Below, in pieces: positions 1-9,976 of a stretch of 45,777 bases of DNA. The stretch's first letter is position 1; each line of letters opens with the position of its first letter. The notes beneath the pieces were generated by a model. It made no database searches, was not told the origin of the DNA, and saw only the letters and a program-made list of their open reading frames with translations. Made by a program: the position numbers and the translations under genes. The DNA is from Rhizorhapis sp. SPR117 (GTDB lineage: Bacteria; Pseudomonadota; Alphaproteobacteria; Sphingomonadales; Sphingomonadaceae): positions 1-45,777 of the forward strand of contig NZ_JAKKIE010000033.1 of the NCBI RefSeq assembly GCF_021742065.1, in the 5' to 3' direction.

Positions 1-3
1 ACC

Positions 4-67
4 GGTACACTTTTACTCCGAAATGAACGGACCCCAAAAGACCCGTCAGTGGTACATTTTTACTCCG
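4..67. repeat. Direct repeats resembling an IS21-family element end
   Basis: Two 17-base direct repeats, at 4-20 (GGTACACTTTTACTCCG) and 51-67, differ at a single base and lie 47 bases apart. Repeated end motifs with a TTTTACTCCG core are typical of IS21-family elements, which carry several copies of the transposase binding site at each end. No transposase gene is visible, because the window starts here. I infer that the window opens at, or just inside, the end of an insertion sequence. From 68 to 168 I see no gene or other clear signal. Confidence 0.5.
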
Positions 68-168
68 CCGTTTATACCGGTAGCGGGAACAATGCCGAAC
101 GACGATCTTTACTTAAACGTCTTGTCGGGCGTGCATCGCGGGTTCAGATGTAGCCTTTCATACTCGCC

Positions 169-684
169 ATGCGAATGAGAAAAATGATGCATATATCACG
201 ACGCACCCTGATCGGATCAACAGGCGTCCTCGCTATCGCCAGCATCGCGGGTTTCCGCATGTTGGACGAATCGGCAGAGGCGAAGGAGGGGTTCGAACTC
301 AACCTGAGCGAGGAGGAATGGAAAAAGCGCCTGACGTCACAGCAATTTGCCGTCCTGCGCCGCGCCGCAACCGAGCGTCCTTATTCCAGTCCCTTGAACA
401 AGGAACATCGCAAAGGACTATTTCTGTGCGCAGGCTGCCGCCTGCCGCTTTTTTCCTCAACCACCAAATATGACAGCGGTACTGGTTGGCCCAGCTTCTG
501 GAAACCCTTGCCCAATGCGGTGCGGACGTCCACAGACTATGGGATCGGCTATCCCCGCACGGAAGTCCACTGCCGCCGTTGCGGCGGGCATCTGGGCCAT
601 ATTTTCGATGATGGTCCAAAGCCCACAGGCAAACGTTATTGCATGAACGGCGCGGCGATGCTCTTCAAACCAGCGGCGGCTTAA
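169..684 (+). CDS. msrB: Exported peptide-methionine (R)-S-oxide reductase
   Basis: MsrB reduces the R epimer of methionine sulfoxide in oxidised proteins. The zinc cysteine pairs are at residues 87/90 and 135/138, and the catalytic cysteine is at 158 in the family motif RYCMN. The substrate-pocket block GTGWPSF is also present. Residues 1-38 form a leader with SRRTLIGS followed by a hydrophobic stretch and an alanine-rich cleavage region, so Tat-dependent export to the periplasm is likely; most MsrB proteins are cytoplasmic. Several ATGs lie close together (169, 175, 184, 187). The one at 187 still keeps the twin arginine, so the exact start is uncertain. The 3' end overlaps the convergent membrane-protein gene by four bases. 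No msrA is seen nearby. Confidence 0.9.
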   Translation: MRMRKMMHISRRTLIGSTGVLAIASIAGFRMLDESAEAKEGFELNLSEEEWKKRLTSQQFAVLRRAATERPYSSPLNKEHRKGLFLCAGCRLPLFSSTTKYDSGTGWPSFWKPLPNAVRTSTDYGIGYPRTEVHCRRCGGHLGHIFDDGPKPTGKRYCMNGAAMLFKPAAA

Positions 685-2447
685 TTGACGATGCGATAGA
701 CCCGAATGGCCTGATCCTGTCGCATTGGGACGGGTTGAAGCCAGGTGGGGACCTGCCCTGCTTCCAATCGTGCGGCAAGGCCGGTTGGAGCATGCTTCAC
801 ATATTGGCCGATTTCAGATTTTTGGGGGCAATAAACCAGATAGTCCGCGCCAGTACCCATCACCGTTTCACGGGCTTCTGGTTCCGCACTCATAAACGCC
901 GTGATGACAGTCGCCATGGCATGATGATTACGGTGGTGAGCTGTCGCGATAACTCGGTGATGGGTATGGACCAGCAGATATGGTCCAATATCGAGAGGCG
1001 CAAACAACGTCGCAGGCGGCAAGGCAGCAAGATATCGCAGTCCGGATGGCGTCGTGCATTGCGCCTTTTCCGAGCCATGGGCGGTCGCAGTTTCCCGAGA
1101 GAAAGCATTGGCAAGCAAGGCCGTTGGCAGGGCGGGAATCAGAAGCACGGTTGCCACCGACGCAATGATCCTCGTTGATGTCCGGTACAGTGTCCGCGCC
1201 CTGCTCATACCGGTCAGGAACAGCCAGGCATTGCCGGGAAGCATGAAAAGATGGGCAATCGACATGGCCCGCATGACCAGAAGGGAGAGTGTGAAAGCGC
1301 CCGCTGCCACAAACAGCGATTCGATCCATCGCGCACGTTTTGCGGCATCTTTCTGGGCACGAATAGCAAGTGCATACCCCACTGCACCCAGTATCGGCGC
1401 GACAAGAGTCATGAATATGGTAGCGGCTTGCTGATCCCAGATGGGAAGGCCTTCGCTAACCTTCAGATACCAGAAACGATAGACCAGAGGGTCAAGCGTT
1501 TCGAATGGCCCCGCCATGCATTCGCGTCCGGTCAACGACAATGCAATCAACGCGCCTGCACCTGGCACTGCAATGATGGCCACCCGATTGGTCGGATGAT
1601 GATCAGGCAACAGGGCTTTCAGCCCCAAAATCAATAGCGCGGCCGTCCCCATGGGAATCAAAAAAGTTGGCGACATGGTGTCACAATAAAAGCGCAATGA
1701 AACAGACAGGCCGCGGGTAACCAACAGCAAAGCAGCGGCACCCAGCGTAACCGTCCATAAATATGCGGCCAACCGATCCCACTGATCGGGATGGCGCAGA
1801 TATTTCAGGGCATACAACGCGCCAAACAGCGCGGCATAGGGCAGCGCTTCGCTGGATATGATAAGCCAGAACGCAACCGCCAGCCCCGTCAAAATGCCAC
1901 TCTTGCGCGGGGAAGGCAGCAGACTGGCATAGAACGCCCATGCGGCCATCACAATCTGCCAGCCATGATGGTCAATCCGCATGGGCATGAGCTGGATCAA
2001 CACTGGCATGGTAAGGCCAAGAAGCACGACGGCCAGGACGGCCAACGCAGCACCCGCCAAACGCCGGACTGCACAAGCGAAAATACCGAACAATAGCCCC
2101 ATCACCAGCAACGGATAGACCGCAAGAACGGCTCGTTCCGAATCGATCTGGTTTAAAAATGAAGATGTGAACCAGAGAAGAGCGGCAATAGGAAGATCGA
2201 TCAGGCGCGACCAGTGCATCGGACCACCCTCAGGCGGATTTATCCGATATTGGGTGACATCGAACCAGCTTTGGCCCGCCATCCAGTCGCGAATTTGCAC
2301 CAATCGCAGCGCATCATCGGCATCGCGGAAATCCAGAATCGCGATCAATCCATAGGACAGAACCAGCATTGCCGCCGAACAGATCAGCCATATGGCAAAG
2401 ATCGCCAGCGGAAAGCGGCGGCCTGAAAAAAGGCCGTCCATCTTCAT
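681..2447 (-). CDS. Polytopic membrane protein, GT-C glycosyltransferase-like
   Basis: This 588-residue protein has about ten or more hydrophobic segments spread over its length. After the first membrane segment comes DADDALRL (D42, D44, D45), then conserved-looking text with NPPEGGP and HWSRL. An acidic motif in the first outer loop is the hallmark of GT-C enzymes such as STT3, ArnT and PMT, which use lipid-linked sugars on the outer membrane face, so a sugar transfer role is inferred. The start ATG overlaps the stop of the gtrA-like gene by four bases (ATGA), showing translational coupling. Acceptor and sugar are unknown. An oligosaccharyltransferase-like or purely structural role cannot be excluded. 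Confidence 0.65.
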   Translation of the reverse strand: MKMDGLFSGRRFPLAIFAIWLICSAAMLVLSYGLIAILDFRDADDALRLVQIRDWMAGQSWFDVTQYRINPPEGGPMHWSRLIDLPIAALLWFTSSFLNQIDSERAVLAVYPLLVMGLLFGIFACAVRRLAGAALAVLAVVLLGLTMPVLIQLMPMRIDHHGWQIVMAAWAFYASLLPSPRKSGILTGLAVAFWLIISSEALPYAALFGALYALKYLRHPDQWDRLAAYLWTVTLGAAALLLVTRGLSVSLRFYCDTMSPTFLIPMGTAALLILGLKALLPDHHPTNRVAIIAVPGAGALIALSLTGRECMAGPFETLDPLVYRFWYLKVSEGLPIWDQQAATIFMTLVAPILGAVGYALAIRAQKDAAKRARWIESLFVAAGAFTLSLLVMRAMSIAHLFMLPGNAWLFLTGMSRARTLYRTSTRIIASVATVLLIPALPTALLANAFSRETATAHGSEKAQCTTPSGLRYLAALPPATLFAPLDIGPYLLVHTHHRVIATAHHRNHHAMATVITAFMSAEPEARETVMGTGADYLVYCPQKSEIGQYVKHAPTGLAARLEAGQVPTWLQPVPMRQDQAIRVYRIVN

Positions 2448-2851
2448 CTGGCAAAGACCACCTTCTTGCGCATCAGATAGGTCGCCTGAAAGCTGACCGC
2501 GATCGCAGCCAGCTTTGCAAGGCGCGGATCAAGTCCCAGCATATCGGCCGCCCCGACCATCGTCGTGGTGATGGCAAGGCCGACCAGTGCCGAACCCAGA
2601 AACAACGCCTTCTGTCGCGCGCGCGCGCTGCCCCGCACCGCTACCGCATCGGTAAATACCGCACGGCTGGAAAACATCCAATGCGCCGCGATTCCAACCG
2701 CATAGCCCAGTGCAGAAGCAATGACAGGCAAAAGACCCAGATGAAACAGCGCAAGAAAAACCGCCATATCCACGGCCAGCGCACCCGCACTTGATACTAT
2801 GTAGCGCAAATAGGTCCAGTTGCTGAAAATGGAGCGCATTGCCGGCAGCAT
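2444..2851 (-). CDS. GtrA-family membrane protein
   Basis: A 135-residue protein with four predicted membrane segments and the family pattern: RYIVSSAGALAVDMAVF near the start, a small-residue-rich second pair of helices, and TYLMRKKVVF at the end. GtrA proteins are thought to flip polyprenyl-phosphate-linked sugars across the inner membrane or to assist that step. The reading frame stays open upstream to 2992, but that part overlaps the oxidoreductase gene. The ATG at 2851, four bases after the preceding stop, gives the normal family length. It is coupled to the downstream glycosyltransferase-like gene by an ATGA overlap. Together these suggest flipping and transfer of one lipid-linked sugar. 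Confidence 0.8.
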   Translation of the reverse strand: MLPAMRSIFSNWTYLRYIVSSAGALAVDMAVFLALFHLGLLPVIASALGYAVGIAAHWMFSSRAVFTDAVAVRGSARARQKALFLGSALVGLAITTTMVGAADMLGLDPRLAKLAAIAVSFQATYLMRKKVVFAR

Positions 2852-2855
2852 GACG

Positions 2856-4373
2856 TCAGGCTGCCCGGATGACGCGGTTGGGAACCATCCGTTCGGACGC
2901 CAACGCCGCACGCTGCCCCTCATCACCGGACTCATGATATTCCGCGTCTTCATTGACGGCCCATATGTCATACACGCGTGCGCCCGCCTCAATATTGCGG
3001 ACGGTCAGCATCGCCGTCATCATGGCGTGATCCTGGTTATTGTAGCGGTGCATGCCGTTGCGCCCCACCATATGCAGCGTGGGATAGACCCCTTCGAGTT
3101 CCTTACGCATGTGAAGGACGTTTTCGGCATAGGCATCATCATAGACGGGATAGGCCTTTTCCTGTCGGACAACCGCGCCGTCAACAACGTCCTTCGGGTC
3201 GCACAGGCCGAGAATTGCCATTTCCTTTGCGGCCAATGCAATCAGGTCGGCATCGCTCGATGACCAAAGCCCGTCACCTTCGAAGCAGAAATATTCCAGT
3301 CCGACACAGGCGATACCCGCTTCGGGCACCATTTCGGGAGACCAGCTACGGAAATTCTGGACACGGCCAACCTTCACCTTGCTGTCGTGGATATAAATCC
3401 AGTTGTCCGGGAACAGATCGTCCGAACGGATCATCAGTGCGACGGTCAGGAAATCCCGATATTTCAGGTCCAGCGCCTGACCCAGTGTGGCAGGCAGCGG
3501 ATGTATGCGTCCGGCCAGTTCGCGCATCGGCGCAGAACTGATCACATGAGCGGCGTTGATCGTGATCACAGCGCCATCGCTCGTCGTTGCTGCGACCTTC
3601 CACCGACCAGTCCCCTGGTCGCGGACAAGCTGTTTGAGCGCATGGCCCATCAACACCCGGTTACCGCCCTTCACCACGAAATCGCGCGCAGCATCCCACA
3701 TCATGCCGGGACCCTGGCGAGGATAGCGGAAATTTTCGAGCAGGGTCTTGGTCGCCATGCCGTCATTGGGCCGCTTGTTAAGGCCGAGTGAGCGCTTGAG
3801 ACCATCGATCACCGCCGCGCCAAGGCTCAACCCTTTGATCCGCTGCGCTGCCCAGTCGGCGGACATTTCATCGCAGGGCATGCCCCACACCTTTTCGGTG
3901 TAGGTCTTGAAAAAGATCGAATAGAGCTTGTGACCGAACTGGTTGACGACCCAGTCTTCGAAACTGCGGACATTCTGCCTGGGCTTCAATTTCCAGCGCA
4001 GATAGCTGAGCATGCAAAGTGTCGACCGGAAAATCCCCAGATTACCCAGCGCCTCAAAGGCACGCAGGGGGTAACTGTAGAATTTGCCCTCATAGTAGAT
4101 ACGGCTCATGCGTGGCCGCTGAATGAAATCGTCGGGCAGGATCTCGTTCCACAGGTCCACTACTTCTTTCGATTTGGAAAAAAAGCGGTGGCCGCCAATG
4201 TCGAATCGAAAGCCCTTATATTCCACCGTCCGGCTGATCCCGCCGACATAGACCGGGTCCTTTTCTATAACGGTGACGCTATAGCCCTTTTTTGTCAGCA
4301 GATAGGCCGCAGTAAGGCCGGCAGGGCCAGCGCCGATGATGGCGACGTCCACAGCTTGATCAGCGCGTGACAT
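2856..4373 (-). CDS. FAD-dependent oxidoreductase, UDP-galactopyranose mutase / amine oxidase-like
   Basis: The 505-residue protein begins with a dinucleotide-binding fold ([12 protein letters not shown], residues 12-23) with E37 at the end of the second strand, followed by GGISRT and GGHRFFSKS (60-68). The last block is typical of the UDP-galactopyranose mutase-like and protoporphyrinogen oxidase-like branch found in polysaccharide loci. A true mutase is usually near 380-400 residues, so this is the longer NAD(P)/FAD-dependent type and its substrate is not known. It is the first gene of the set with gtrA and the glycosyltransferase-like gene, four bases upstream of gtrA. The ATG at 4373 has AGGGGA upstream. 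A role in making or altering the sugar moved by its partners is inference. Confidence 0.75.
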   Translation of the reverse strand: MSRADQAVDVAIIGAGPAGLTAAYLLTKKGYSVTVIEKDPVYVGGISRTVEYKGFRFDIGGHRFFSKSKEVVDLWNEILPDDFIQRPRMSRIYYEGKFYSYPLRAFEALGNLGIFRSTLCMLSYLRWKLKPRQNVRSFEDWVVNQFGHKLYSIFFKTYTEKVWGMPCDEMSADWAAQRIKGLSLGAAVIDGLKRSLGLNKRPNDGMATKTLLENFRYPRQGPGMMWDAARDFVVKGGNRVLMGHALKQLVRDQGTGRWKVAATTSDGAVITINAAHVISSAPMRELAGRIHPLPATLGQALDLKYRDFLTVALMIRSDDLFPDNWIYIHDSKVKVGRVQNFRSWSPEMVPEAGIACVGLEYFCFEGDGLWSSSDADLIALAAKEMAILGLCDPKDVVDGAVVRQEKAYPVYDDAYAENVLHMRKELEGVYPTLHMVGRNGMHRYNNQDHAMMTAMLTVRNIEAGARVYDIWAVNEDAEYHESGDEGQRAALASERMVPNRVIRAA

Positions 4374-4488
4374 GCGGGATTCCCCTGTTTCAATGGTCCT
4401 GAAAACAGGGGTGAAGGAAATCTTCTAATGATTGGTTAACGGCGATTAAAGAAGTCCGCGATTGTGCCGTTCATTGGATCGCGCGGAG

Positions 4489-4536
4489 CCAAATCGTTCG
4501 TCCCGCCCATATGTAGGTGCGGGGCGAACGATTTGG
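4489..4536. other. Long intergenic stem-loop
   Basis: CCAAATCGTTCG at 4489-4500 pairs perfectly with 4525-4536, and the inner bases TCCCGC and GCGGGG continue the pairing with one G-U pair. This makes an 18-bp stem with a 12-base loop. It lies between the end of purH (minus) and the start of the oxidoreductase gene (minus). No run of T follows on either strand, so it is not a classical intrinsic terminator. It may protect the purH 3' end or act as a binding site. Confidence 0.6.
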
Positions 4537-4547
4537 CAATATCCCTG

Positions 4548-6140
4548 TTAGTGGCGGAAATGCCGCATGCCCGTAAAGACCATGGCCAGCCCCGCCGCAT
4601 CGGCTGCCGCAATCACTTCATCGTCGCGGATCGAACCGCCCGGCTGAATCACCGCCGTCGCACCTGCCTCGACCGCTGCCAGCAAGCCATCTGCGAAGGG
4701 GAAGAAGGCGTCCGACGCGACAGCCGAACCAGCGGTGCGCGGTGCGGCCCAGCCATTTGTTTCCGCTGCTTCCTGCGCCTTGACAGCGGCAATGCGGGCG
4801 CTGTCCCGGCGGTTCATCTGGCCTGCGCCAATGCCTGCCGTCGCGCCGTCCTTGGCATAAACGATGGCGTTGGATTTTGTATGTTTGGCGACGGTCCAGG
4901 CGAACAGGCAATCGTTCAGCTCCTGCTCGCTCGGTGCGCGTTTGGTCACAATCTTCAACTGATCGCGCGTCACTTGCCCGTTGTCGCGGTCCTGAAGCAA
5001 TACGCCGCCAGCAATTACCCTGACCTGCTGCCCGGCGCGTGCGGGGTCAGGCAGGTCGCCGGTCAAAAGTAGGCGTAAATTCTTCTTCTTGGCGAACACC
5101 GCCTTTGCCGCATCGTCGGCATCGGGAGCCGCCACGACCTCGGTGAAAATCTCGCTGATCGCTTCGGCGGTGGGGCCATCGAGCGGGCGGTTGACCGCAA
5201 TGATGCCGCCAAAAGCCGATACGCTGTCGCAAGCCAGCGCCTGCCGATAAGCGTCGATCAGAGTGTCGGCGCTGGCCACGCCACAGGGGTTGGCATGTTT
5301 GACGATGACGACCGTGGGCGGGCCATCGCGGAATTCGCTGACCAGTTCCAGCGCGGCATCGGCATCGTTGAGATTATTGTAGGACAGTTCCTTGCCCTGC
5401 ACCTGGCGCGCCTGAGCGATTCCACGCGCGGCAGGTCCGAACGGCAAATAGAGCGCCGCGCCCTGATGCGGGTTTTCGCCATAACGCAGCGACATGGAAA
5501 GACGGCTAGCCATAGTCCGAACGGGAGGAAATTTCTGTTCCTGATCGACGTAGGCGAACCAGTTGGCGATCATGCTGTCATAAGCCGCCGTCGCGGCATA
5601 AGCCTTGGCTGCCAGCATCCGGCGAAAGTCATAGCTTGTAGCGCCGCCCTTTTCGTCCATTTCGGCGATCAGGCGCGCATAGTCGACCGGGTCCGTAACG
5701 ATGGCAACGCTTTCATGGTTTTTCGCCGCCGAGCGAACCATGGAGGGACCGCCAATATCGATATTCTCGATAATTTCATCCCGCTCCGCGCCACGCGCAA
5801 CCGTTTGGGCGAAGGGATAAAGGTTGACGATGACCAGATCGATGGCGCCGATGGCATGTTCATCCATGGACGCGACATGTTCGGGGTTGTTGCGCACAGC
5901 AAGCAGGCCGCCATGCACCTTTGGGTGAAGCGTCTTGACGCGCCCGTCCATCATTTCGGGAAAACCCGTCAGGTCGGAAATATCCTTCACCGCCAGCCCT
6001 GCCTCGCGCAACGCCTTGGCCGTGCCGCCAGTGGATACCAGTTCAACGTCATGACGCACCAGCGCCTGACCCAGTTCAACAAGCCCGCTCTTGTCAGACA
6101 CCGACAACAGCGCCCGCTTCACCTTCACTTCGTTCATCAT
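4548..6140 (-). CDS. purH: Bifunctional AICAR transformylase / IMP cyclohydrolase
   Basis: PurH carries out the last two steps of IMP synthesis. Residues 1-150 form the MGS-like cyclohydrolase domain, with STGGT (36-40) and GRVKTLHPK. The rest is the formyltransferase domain, with KHANPCG where K281 and H282 are the catalytic pair. At 530 residues it has the usual family length and looks intact. Two ATGs stand in tandem at 6140 and 6137, with AAAGGGAA directly upstream. It follows the heparinase-like gene by six bases, so it is probably co-transcribed with rsmB, rpe and that gene. Confidence 0.97.
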   Translation of the reverse strand: MMNEVKVKRALLSVSDKSGLVELGQALVRHDVELVSTGGTAKALREAGLAVKDISDLTGFPEMMDGRVKTLHPKVHGGLLAVRNNPEHVASMDEHAIGAIDLVIVNLYPFAQTVARGAERDEIIENIDIGGPSMVRSAAKNHESVAIVTDPVDYARLIAEMDEKGGATSYDFRRMLAAKAYAATAAYDSMIANWFAYVDQEQKFPPVRTMASRLSMSLRYGENPHQGAALYLPFGPAARGIAQARQVQGKELSYNNLNDADAALELVSEFRDGPPTVVIVKHANPCGVASADTLIDAYRQALACDSVSAFGGIIAVNRPLDGPTAEAISEIFTEVVAAPDADDAAKAVFAKKKNLRLLLTGDLPDPARAGQQVRVIAGGVLLQDRDNGQVTRDQLKIVTKRAPSEQELNDCLFAWTVAKHTKSNAIVYAKDGATAGIGAGQMNRRDSARIAAVKAQEAAETNGWAAPRTAGSAVASDAFFPFADGLLAAVEAGATAVIQPGGSIRDDEVIAAADAAGLAMVFTGMRHFRH

Positions 6141-6146
6141 TTCCCT

Positions 6147-7880
6147 TTATCCGACCCGTTTGAGCAGCCAGCCGACACTTGCGCCGCCCGCCGCCGTTTC
6201 TCCGGTCACAACCAGTTGCTTTGCCGGGTGAGGTCGGCCTTCGCCATCCACCCAGAGACTATCCTCTATCGTCAGCGCCCCACCGCCCGCGCGGAACTGC
6301 CACAGCGGACCCATTGCGATACGCAGCAATGCCCCCTGCTTGTCTGCCGTTAGCGTCGGTTCCACATCGGGCGCAAGGTGAAAGCAGACGGCAAATCCCG
6401 TGGCGGCTGGTTTGCGCCGCCCAACAGGCAGCAACATATCCTCGCCGCGAATCTCGCGCCCGTCCGTCCCCATCAGCAGCAAACGACGGTGCAGAAAACC
6501 CAGCCTGCGAACATAGCCGTCATGGCTGATTTCCAGGCGGCTGCCCTGCTCCAACTCCTGTCGGTCAAGCTCCACTTCAGTCACGCCACGCCCCAGCGTG
6601 CCGTCATTCAAAATGGCCGTGCTGTTCCGATCGTCCAGCACGAGCGTGCTGTGCGCCGCCGTTGTGCGCAGGCCCTGTGCCAGATCTTGAGGAATAGTCC
6701 CGCCAGTCAACGCGGCGCCGCCGCAATTGACGATCAGCCGATGCGGTCCATCGCTGATTTCCATGGCATTGGTCGATGCACAGCCGGCAACCGCCAGATG
6801 CGACACCGGCGGCGGCGCTGCATCGACAAGCAGCACGGTTTGTCCCGCCGACAAGCGCTGATAACCCCAGTCGCGCGCCTGTCGCAACGGCCGGGTCCGC
6901 ACACCGCTCGCAGCGACAACGGCTTCGACCAGGGTGTCGGCAATGGCCGCGCTTCCCTGCCAACTGCCCAAACCGCCATCACCATGAGCGATGCCGAGCA
7001 AGGCTGGCACTGTGCGATGGAGGGCCATTTGGATGAAATCGGGAATGTTTTCCCGCCGGACATCATAAACCGCGCCCAGCATGGACAGCAGCATGATTCC
7101 TTCAAGTTGTGCCGCAGGCGATCGTGACACGCTGCCGCCATCAGCGTGAAAGGCGCTGTCGATTGCCCGCTCCAGTCCCGCCTCACCAAAAATGCGGCGC
7201 GGACCGCCGCCGGGTATCAACAATGATGCGGCAACAATGCCACCCCAGGCAACGAGGCGCGGCAAACCGGCTTGCGCCTTGTCTGCTCCCCGGTCGAGAT
7301 GACGAGCGGTACGAGCGATGCAATTAAGCACAAGCGAGCGATAGACGAGATCCGTGCTCGATAGAATAAGCGGCGCATGCGCGGTCCAGAACAACAGCCG
7401 CCAACCCGCATTGTCCGCGCGCCATGCCGGTTCGCTGGGGCGTTCGGCATGAACTGCCAGCCATTTCCGCACGACCGCTTCGGCAATGGGTGCGGCCTGT
7501 TCGCGCGTGGCCATGGTGGACAGATCGCGGAGCCATCGAAAGCTGTGAATATAATCGGCAAAGGCCGGGTCGATATTCAGATTGGCGAAATCCAGCGTGT
7601 CGATTGGCTGCTTCATCCCCCGAAAGAGGAAATAACCCGCGCGCAAAGCCTTGCCCGCGCGTGCGTCGCCGGGAATGGCATCATTGGGCACCGCCAGCAG
7701 CTTCAGCGGGTATTTACCCCGGAGCCGCATGGAATGCAGCGGCGTACGCCAGGTCAGGCGATAAAAGTTATTGGCGAGGCGTTCGGCAAGCGAAAGGCCC
7801 TTGTCACCGGAAAGGCGGATCAGCCTTTTGCCCTGCTCAATCCCGTCCTGGGCGAAATCCGGTGGCGTCTGATCGTTCAC
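6147..7880 (-). CDS. Heparinase II/III-like family protein
   Basis: The 577-residue protein resembles alphaproteobacterial heparinase II/III-like proteins. It has an all-alpha N-terminal half (YFLFRG, FDFANL-like text and a HSFRWLRDL block) and a beta-rich C-terminal half with [11 protein letters not shown], typical of the PF07940 region. Members cleave or bind acidic polysaccharides, but those encoded beside purH and rsmB have no proven substrate as far as I know. No signal peptide is visible. The start is GTG at 7880, overlapping the rpe stop (GTGA), so translation is coupled. The stop is six bases before purH. Confidence 0.8.
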   Translation of the reverse strand: MNDQTPPDFAQDGIEQGKRLIRLSGDKGLSLAERLANNFYRLTWRTPLHSMRLRGKYPLKLLAVPNDAIPGDARAGKALRAGYFLFRGMKQPIDTLDFANLNIDPAFADYIHSFRWLRDLSTMATREQAAPIAEAVVRKWLAVHAERPSEPAWRADNAGWRLLFWTAHAPLILSSTDLVYRSLVLNCIARTARHLDRGADKAQAGLPRLVAWGGIVAASLLIPGGGPRRIFGEAGLERAIDSAFHADGGSVSRSPAAQLEGIMLLSMLGAVYDVRRENIPDFIQMALHRTVPALLGIAHGDGGLGSWQGSAAIADTLVEAVVAASGVRTRPLRQARDWGYQRLSAGQTVLLVDAAPPPVSHLAVAGCASTNAMEISDGPHRLIVNCGGAALTGGTIPQDLAQGLRTTAAHSTLVLDDRNSTAILNDGTLGRGVTEVELDRQELEQGSRLEISHDGYVRRLGFLHRRLLLMGTDGREIRGEDMLLPVGRRKPAATGFAVCFHLAPDVEPTLTADKQGALLRIAMGPLWQFRAGGGALTIEDSLWVDGEGRPHPAKQLVVTGETAAGGASVGWLLKRVG

Positions 7881-8551
7881 CCGCCCCTCAATGCCGCAAT
7901 ATTCGCCGCATAGGCCTCAACACCGCCACGGAAGGTCGCGGTGCCTGCCACCAGCACATCAGCCCCAGCCGCGATGGCGCGTGGAGCGGTATTGACGTCG
8001 ATGCCGCCATCGACTTCCAGACGGATGTCCTTGCCGGTTTTGTCGATCATCTTGCGCACCGCCTCGATCTTGCGAAGCTGGCTTTCGATGAAGCTTTGGC
8101 CGCCAAAGCCGGGGTTGACGCTCATGATGAGGACAAGGTCGATATCCTCTATCAGATAATCGAGCATTTTGGCGGGCGTCGCCGGGTTCAACGATACCCC
8201 CGCCAGCTTGCCCAGCGACTTGATATGCTGGACGGTGCGGTGCGTATGCGGCCCCGCTTCCGGATGGACGGTGATGATGTCGGCGCCTGCCGCCGCAAAG
8301 GCATCGAGATATTGATCCACCGGCGAAATCATCAGATGAACATCAAAAATCTTGGCCGTGTGCTGACGCAACGCCTTTACCACGGCCGGACCGATCGTGA
8401 TGTTAGGGACGAAATGCCCGTCCATCACATCGACATGGATCCAGTCGCACCCGGCCGCATCAATTGCGCGCACCTCCTCCCCCAGTCGTGCAAAGTCGGC
8501 GGAGAGGATGGATGGTGCGATCTTGATAGGGCTATGCATGGAATTGCGCAT
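7877..8551 (-). CDS. rpe: Ribulose-phosphate 3-epimerase
   Basis: Rpe interconverts ribulose 5-phosphate and xylulose 5-phosphate in the pentose phosphate pathway. The signatures are all present: [11 protein letters not shown] near the start, [10 protein letters not shown] with a metal-binding histidine and catalytic aspartate, [15 protein letters not shown], and the second catalytic aspartate in EVDGGI. Length is 224 residues from the ATG at 8551. A second in-frame ATG at 8539 would give a protein four residues shorter, and neither has a strong ribosome site. The 3' end overlaps the heparinase-like start. Confidence 0.96.
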   Translation of the reverse strand: MRNSMHSPIKIAPSILSADFARLGEEVRAIDAAGCDWIHVDVMDGHFVPNITIGPAVVKALRQHTAKIFDVHLMISPVDQYLDAFAAAGADIITVHPEAGPHTHRTVQHIKSLGKLAGVSLNPATPAKMLDYLIEDIDLVLIMSVNPGFGGQSFIESQLRKIEAVRKMIDKTGKDIRLEVDGGIDVNTAPRAIAAGADVLVAGTATFRGGVEAYAANIAALRGG

Positions 8552-8618
8552 TACCTGCAGGGCGTCGGGTTCGCAACTCCTGTGACAGCAAAGTTGACGA
8601 TCCGCATTCTTTTTGCGG

Positions 8619-9899
8619 TCATTCAGTTTTTTTCAGGCGTGCGATGAAAAATCCGTCAAGCCGCCCTTGCTCCGCCAGCATGGACGGCAACGTGCGGACC
8701 CAGCCTTCAGCCGCCGATACGATGCCCGCCGGCAGTATCTCCGCTTCGACCGGATCGAGCGCAAAGGCATCTGAGGCGGTGAGGAGACGTTCAATCTGTC
8801 GCTCTCCTTCAGCCTGTTCCAGCGAACAGGTGGCAAAGACCAGAACGCCGCCCGGCTTTAACCAGTCTGCGACACGATCAAGCAATGATTGCTGTAGTTC
8901 CGCCAGTTCCGCGATCTGGCGTTCGCCGATGCGATGAAGCACGTCCGGATGACGACGGAAAATACCAGTCGCAGTGCAGGGCGCATCGAGAAGAATGGCA
9001 TCGACCGGCGCTTCAGGCTGCCACTGGCGCAGGTCGGCCTGCACGGTTGTGGCGGACAAGCCTGTTCTGGCCAGATTCTCGTCCAGCCGCACCAGACGCT
9101 TTTGTGACTGGTCCACCGATGTCACGCGCCAGCCATGGGCAGCAAGCTGCATCGTCTTGCCTCCCGGTGCGGCGCATAGGTCAAGTACATGACGACCGTC
9201 ACCCTGCCCAAACAAGCGTGCGGGCAGGGAAGCTGCCAAATCCTGAACCCACCATGCACCATCAGCAAAGCCAGGAAGAGATGCGATGTCGCCCGATTGC
9301 GCCAATCGGACATGCCCAGGCAAAAGGCTGGTTCCACCCAGCCTCTCACACCACAGGTCGGTTTCCAAGCTGTCCTTCAGCGTAAGATCGATGGCAGGGG
9401 AGGCCGCCAGCGCTTCTTGTGCCGCCTGCACCATGTCTGCTCCCCACTGCTCCTGCCAGCGCACGGCTACTTCGGGCAATAGCGAAGGAATCTCTGGAAG
9501 GCTTGCTCCAGCACGCATCAAAGTGCCGAATACGCCATGGACCAGTTTGCGCGGTCCCCCATCTACCAGCGGCAGTGCGGTTGAAATCGCCGCGTGGGGG
9601 GGCGTCTTCAGGACAAGCACTTGTACAAGGGCAAGGCGCAAAACAGCGCGCGCCTTTGCATCTGGCGGCAGAACTCTGCGTGTGGCCCCATCGATCAGGG
9701 CATCGAGATCAGGCATATGGCGCAACACTTCAGCGACAATCGCATGGGTGAAGGCCTTGTCCGCTCGATCAGCAAGGCCCTGCGTTGCTCCATGGAGCGC
9801 CAGTTCCAAAGGTTCGCCACGGCGCAATATGGCATCAAGCAGCTTCAAGGCAGCACGACGGGCCGGAAGGCCTGCCGGATGAGCGGGATAAAGTGACAT
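8619..9899 (-). CDS. rsmB: 16S rRNA (cytosine-C5) methyltransferase, RsmB family
   Basis: This SAM-dependent enzyme is expected to methylate a cytosine of 16S rRNA (m5C967 in E. coli RsmB). The N-terminal 130 residues are a NusB-like RNA-binding domain. The methyltransferase part shows [10 protein letters not shown] (SAM binding), the PC cysteine in [10 protein letters not shown] and the catalytic cysteine in FATCSLE. Its 426 residues match the family. It lies 67 bases upstream of rpe in the same direction and 77 bases downstream of htpX. A related Fmu-type specificity cannot be excluded from motifs alone. Confidence 0.9.
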   Translation of the reverse strand: MSLYPAHPAGLPARRAALKLLDAILRRGEPLELALHGATQGLADRADKAFTHAIVAEVLRHMPDLDALIDGATRRVLPPDAKARAVLRLALVQVLVLKTPPHAAISTALPLVDGGPRKLVHGVFGTLMRAGASLPEIPSLLPEVAVRWQEQWGADMVQAAQEALAASPAIDLTLKDSLETDLWCERLGGTSLLPGHVRLAQSGDIASLPGFADGAWWVQDLAASLPARLFGQGDGRHVLDLCAAPGGKTMQLAAHGWRVTSVDQSQKRLVRLDENLARTGLSATTVQADLRQWQPEAPVDAILLDAPCTATGIFRRHPDVLHRIGERQIAELAELQQSLLDRVADWLKPGGVLVFATCSLEQAEGERQIERLLTASDAFALDPVEAEILPAGIVSAAEGWVRTLPSMLAEQGRLDGFFIARLKKTE

Positions 9900-9954
9900 G
9901 CGCGAGGCCCTAAGCGATTTTACGTTTTGTTCAAGCCGCGCTTAAAACCATTTA

Positions 9955-9970
9955 GTAACGGAACCGTTAC
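9955..9970. other. Perfect palindrome GTAACGG-AA-CCGTTAC between htpX and rsmB
   Basis: A 7-bp perfect inverted repeat with a two-base centre lies 56 bases upstream of the rsmB start and 7 bases past the htpX stop. The arrangement fits a dimeric protein-binding site or a small hairpin at the junction. No T-run follows on the minus strand, so I do not call it a terminator. Confidence 0.4.
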
Positions 9971-9976
9971 GAAAAA

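Noticed and set aside
5295..6353. Plus-strand 352-codon open frame
   Set aside because: It lies fully antisense to purH and the end of the heparinase-like gene, both with clear motifs; the translation is unlike any family.
7424..8647. Plus-strand 407-codon open frame
   Set aside because: Antisense to rpe and the heparinase-like gene. High-GC coding DNA commonly leaves such open frames.
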